Assembly (NCBI GenBank): GCA_030158305.1
Contig: JAOATE010000091.1
Location: 16,104-80,103 of the forward strand
Source: Burkholderiaceae bacterium
GTDB lineage: Bacteria; Pseudomonadota; Gammaproteobacteria; Burkholderiales; Burkholderiaceae_B
Direction of reading: 5' to 3'
Length of the DNA: 64,000 nt
Of the stretch, positions 63,024 to 64,000 are shown in pieces. A program made the translations under genes and the position numbers. The notes beneath the pieces were generated by a model. The model searched no databases. It saw only the letters and a program-made list of their open reading frames with translations, and had not been told where the DNA came from. Within the stretch, counting starts at the first letter, position 1. Each line of letters begins with the position of its first letter.

Positions 63024-64000
63024 TCACTTCGCATCAAGCGCTCGCTCTATATAGTCATGGTTAACAGAAGCACGTGGCACTTTGAATGTAAACCAGCTTC
63101 GGACATCTTCTTCGAGTCCTATGCCGTGCATGTAGTTGTAGATCGCTTTTCGAAGCCCTACCCCCAATGTTGCGTGGTCGACATTGGTGGGATCAGTAAA
63201 ACCCACATCGTTCTTGGCAAAACTAGTCGGTGGCAGCGGCGCGAGCGTGACCCCGTACTCAGAAGGATTGAGCCCCACGGGGGAATGAACCGTACAAGTG
63301 AATCGGTGAAAAAAACCACTTTGAATGCAGCCATTGGCAAATAACTGACGCACATACTCCAAGGCATCCACGGTATCGCGGACGGTCTGGGTCGGAAAGC
63401 CATACATCAAATACGCATGTACCAAAATGCCTGCGTCACTAAAGGCGCGTGTCACTCTTGCGACCTGATCGACCGAAACACCTTTTTTCATCAAATTGAG
63501 CAAGCGATCTGAAGCGACTTCCAGACCACCTGACACCGCGATACAACCGCTTTGCGCCAGCAACTGGCAGAGCTCTGGCGTGAACGTTTTTTCAAAACGA
63601 ATGTTGCCCCACCAGGAGATATTGAGATTTCGCTTGATTAACTCTAAGGCGAGAGACTTTAATGCTTTTGGCGGAGCGGCTTCATCAACAAAATGGAAAC
63701 CAGTCTGACCGGTTTCGCGAACAATTGCCTCAATGCGATCAGCCAAGACCTCCGCGGAGGCTGTTTCGTAACGACCGATGTAATCCAGACTCACATCACA
63801 AAAGCTACACTTCTTCCAATAACAGCCGTGAGCGACGGTCAGTTTGTTCCAGCGACCATCACTCCACAGCCGATGCATGGGATTGAGCATATCTAACAAT
63901 GACAAATAGTCGGAAAGCGGCAAACCATCCCAAGTTGGCGTCCCGACTTCCTCGAAGGGAACCTCAGGTTCGACCATGTTGATGTAGCGCACGACACCCG
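63024..64000 (-). CDS. Radical SAM protein (B12-binding type likely), 5' end outside window
   Basis: At least 325 codons; the frame stays open to the right edge, so the start is missing. The iron-sulfur motif is HGCYWKKCSFCD, i.e. C-x4-C-x2-C rather than the usual C-x3-C-x2-C. Downstream HFVDEAAPP, ISWWGNIRFEKTFT and GLEVASDRLLNLMKKGVS fit radical SAM/Elp3-like barrels of the type often joined to a B12-binding domain, which would lie outside. The product is unknown. 49 nt from the aldolase gene, same strand. Confidence 0.85.
   Translation of the reverse strand, partial: GVVRYINMVEPEVPFEEVGTPTWDGLPLSDYLSLLDMLNPMHRLWSDGRWNKLTVAHGCYWKKCSFCDVSLDYIGRYETASAEVLADRIEAIVRETGQTGFHFVDEAAPPKALKSLALELIKRNLNISWWGNIRFEKTFTPELCQLLAQSGCIAVSGGLEVASDRLLNLMKKGVSVDQVARVTRAFSDAGILVHAYLMYGFPTQTVRDTVDALEYVRQLFANGCIQSGFFHRFTCTVHSPVGLNPSEYGVTLAPLPPTSFAKNDVGFTDPTNVDHATLGVGLRKAIYNYMHGIGLEEDVRSWFTFKVPRASVNHDYIERALDAK

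Overview
The window is a gene-dense chromosomal stretch from a betaproteobacterium, most likely Burkholderiales and close to Alcaligenaceae (Bordetella-like). The evidence is protein character (ClpP, trigger factor, DapC and IleS recall Bordetella proteins) and gene order: lon/clpX/clpP/tig/tRNA-Leu, dapC-dapD-prmB, ribF-ileS-lspA-coaBC, exbB-exbD-lpxK-ycaR-kdsB-adk-SDR-murJ-rpsT, argD-argF-argG and rlmB-rnr/tRNA-Leu. G+C looks close to one half by eye, lower than in Bordetella, so a low-G+C member of the family is likely. The genus is not resolved.

Layout. 1-5.7 kb (minus): a protein quality-control block, tig-clpP-clpX followed by a terminator and then lon, which has its own heat-shock-like promoter; a tRNA-Leu(UAG) lies upstream of tig. 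5.8-10.9 kb (plus): lysine/diaminopimelate genes dapC and dapD, then prmB and an ABC-F ATPase. The dapE expected between dapD and prmB is absent and a 21-codon mini-ORF sits there. 10.9-17.1 kb (minus): purN, an RsmB-type rRNA methyltransferase, a membrane fatty-acid desaturase and uvrD. 17.1-23.8 kb (plus): ribF, ileS, lspA, coaBC, dedA, dut. 23.8-30.0 kb (minus): clpS-clpA with pqiA-pqiB-pqiC joined by stop/start overlaps. 30.3-34.4 kb: a cold-shock gene and a DUF192 gene (plus), then a thiolase, sodB and xseA (minus).

34.4-34.7 kb is a 337-bp AT-rich intergenic region with four DnaA-box-like sites. 34.7-41.3 kb (plus): exbB-exbD, lpxK, ycaR, kdsB, adk, an SDR, murJ and rpsT, mostly envelope biogenesis. 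41.5-46.4 kb: a D-2-hydroxyacid dehydrogenase, DUF3579 and argD-argF-argG. 46.5-53.8 kb (mostly minus): a two-component system, tRNA-Val, hupB, a sulfhydrylase (metZ-like), rlmB, rnr, and a plus-strand tRNA-Leu(CAG). 53.9-64 kb looks more accessory: a GNAT protein, an AEC transporter, an enoyl-CoA hydratase-like protein, an unrecognised exported protein coupled to an asparaginase-like enzyme, nudC, then a minus-strand run of radical SAM protein, class II aldolase and a TRAP transporter (dctP-dctQ-dctM).

I see no CRISPR array, insertion sequence, prophage, rRNA operon or toxin-antitoxin pair. Most of the window is core genome and I do not see a clearly new system. The best leads are the DnaA-box cluster, the missing dapE with its coupled mini-ORF, the clpA-pqiABC coupling, the dctP control region, the loop-less histidine kinase, the asparaginase with a changed motif, and the exported protein of unknown function. 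Start codons were re-chosen where homology or overlap with the upstream stop decided them. Residue numbers are hand counts.
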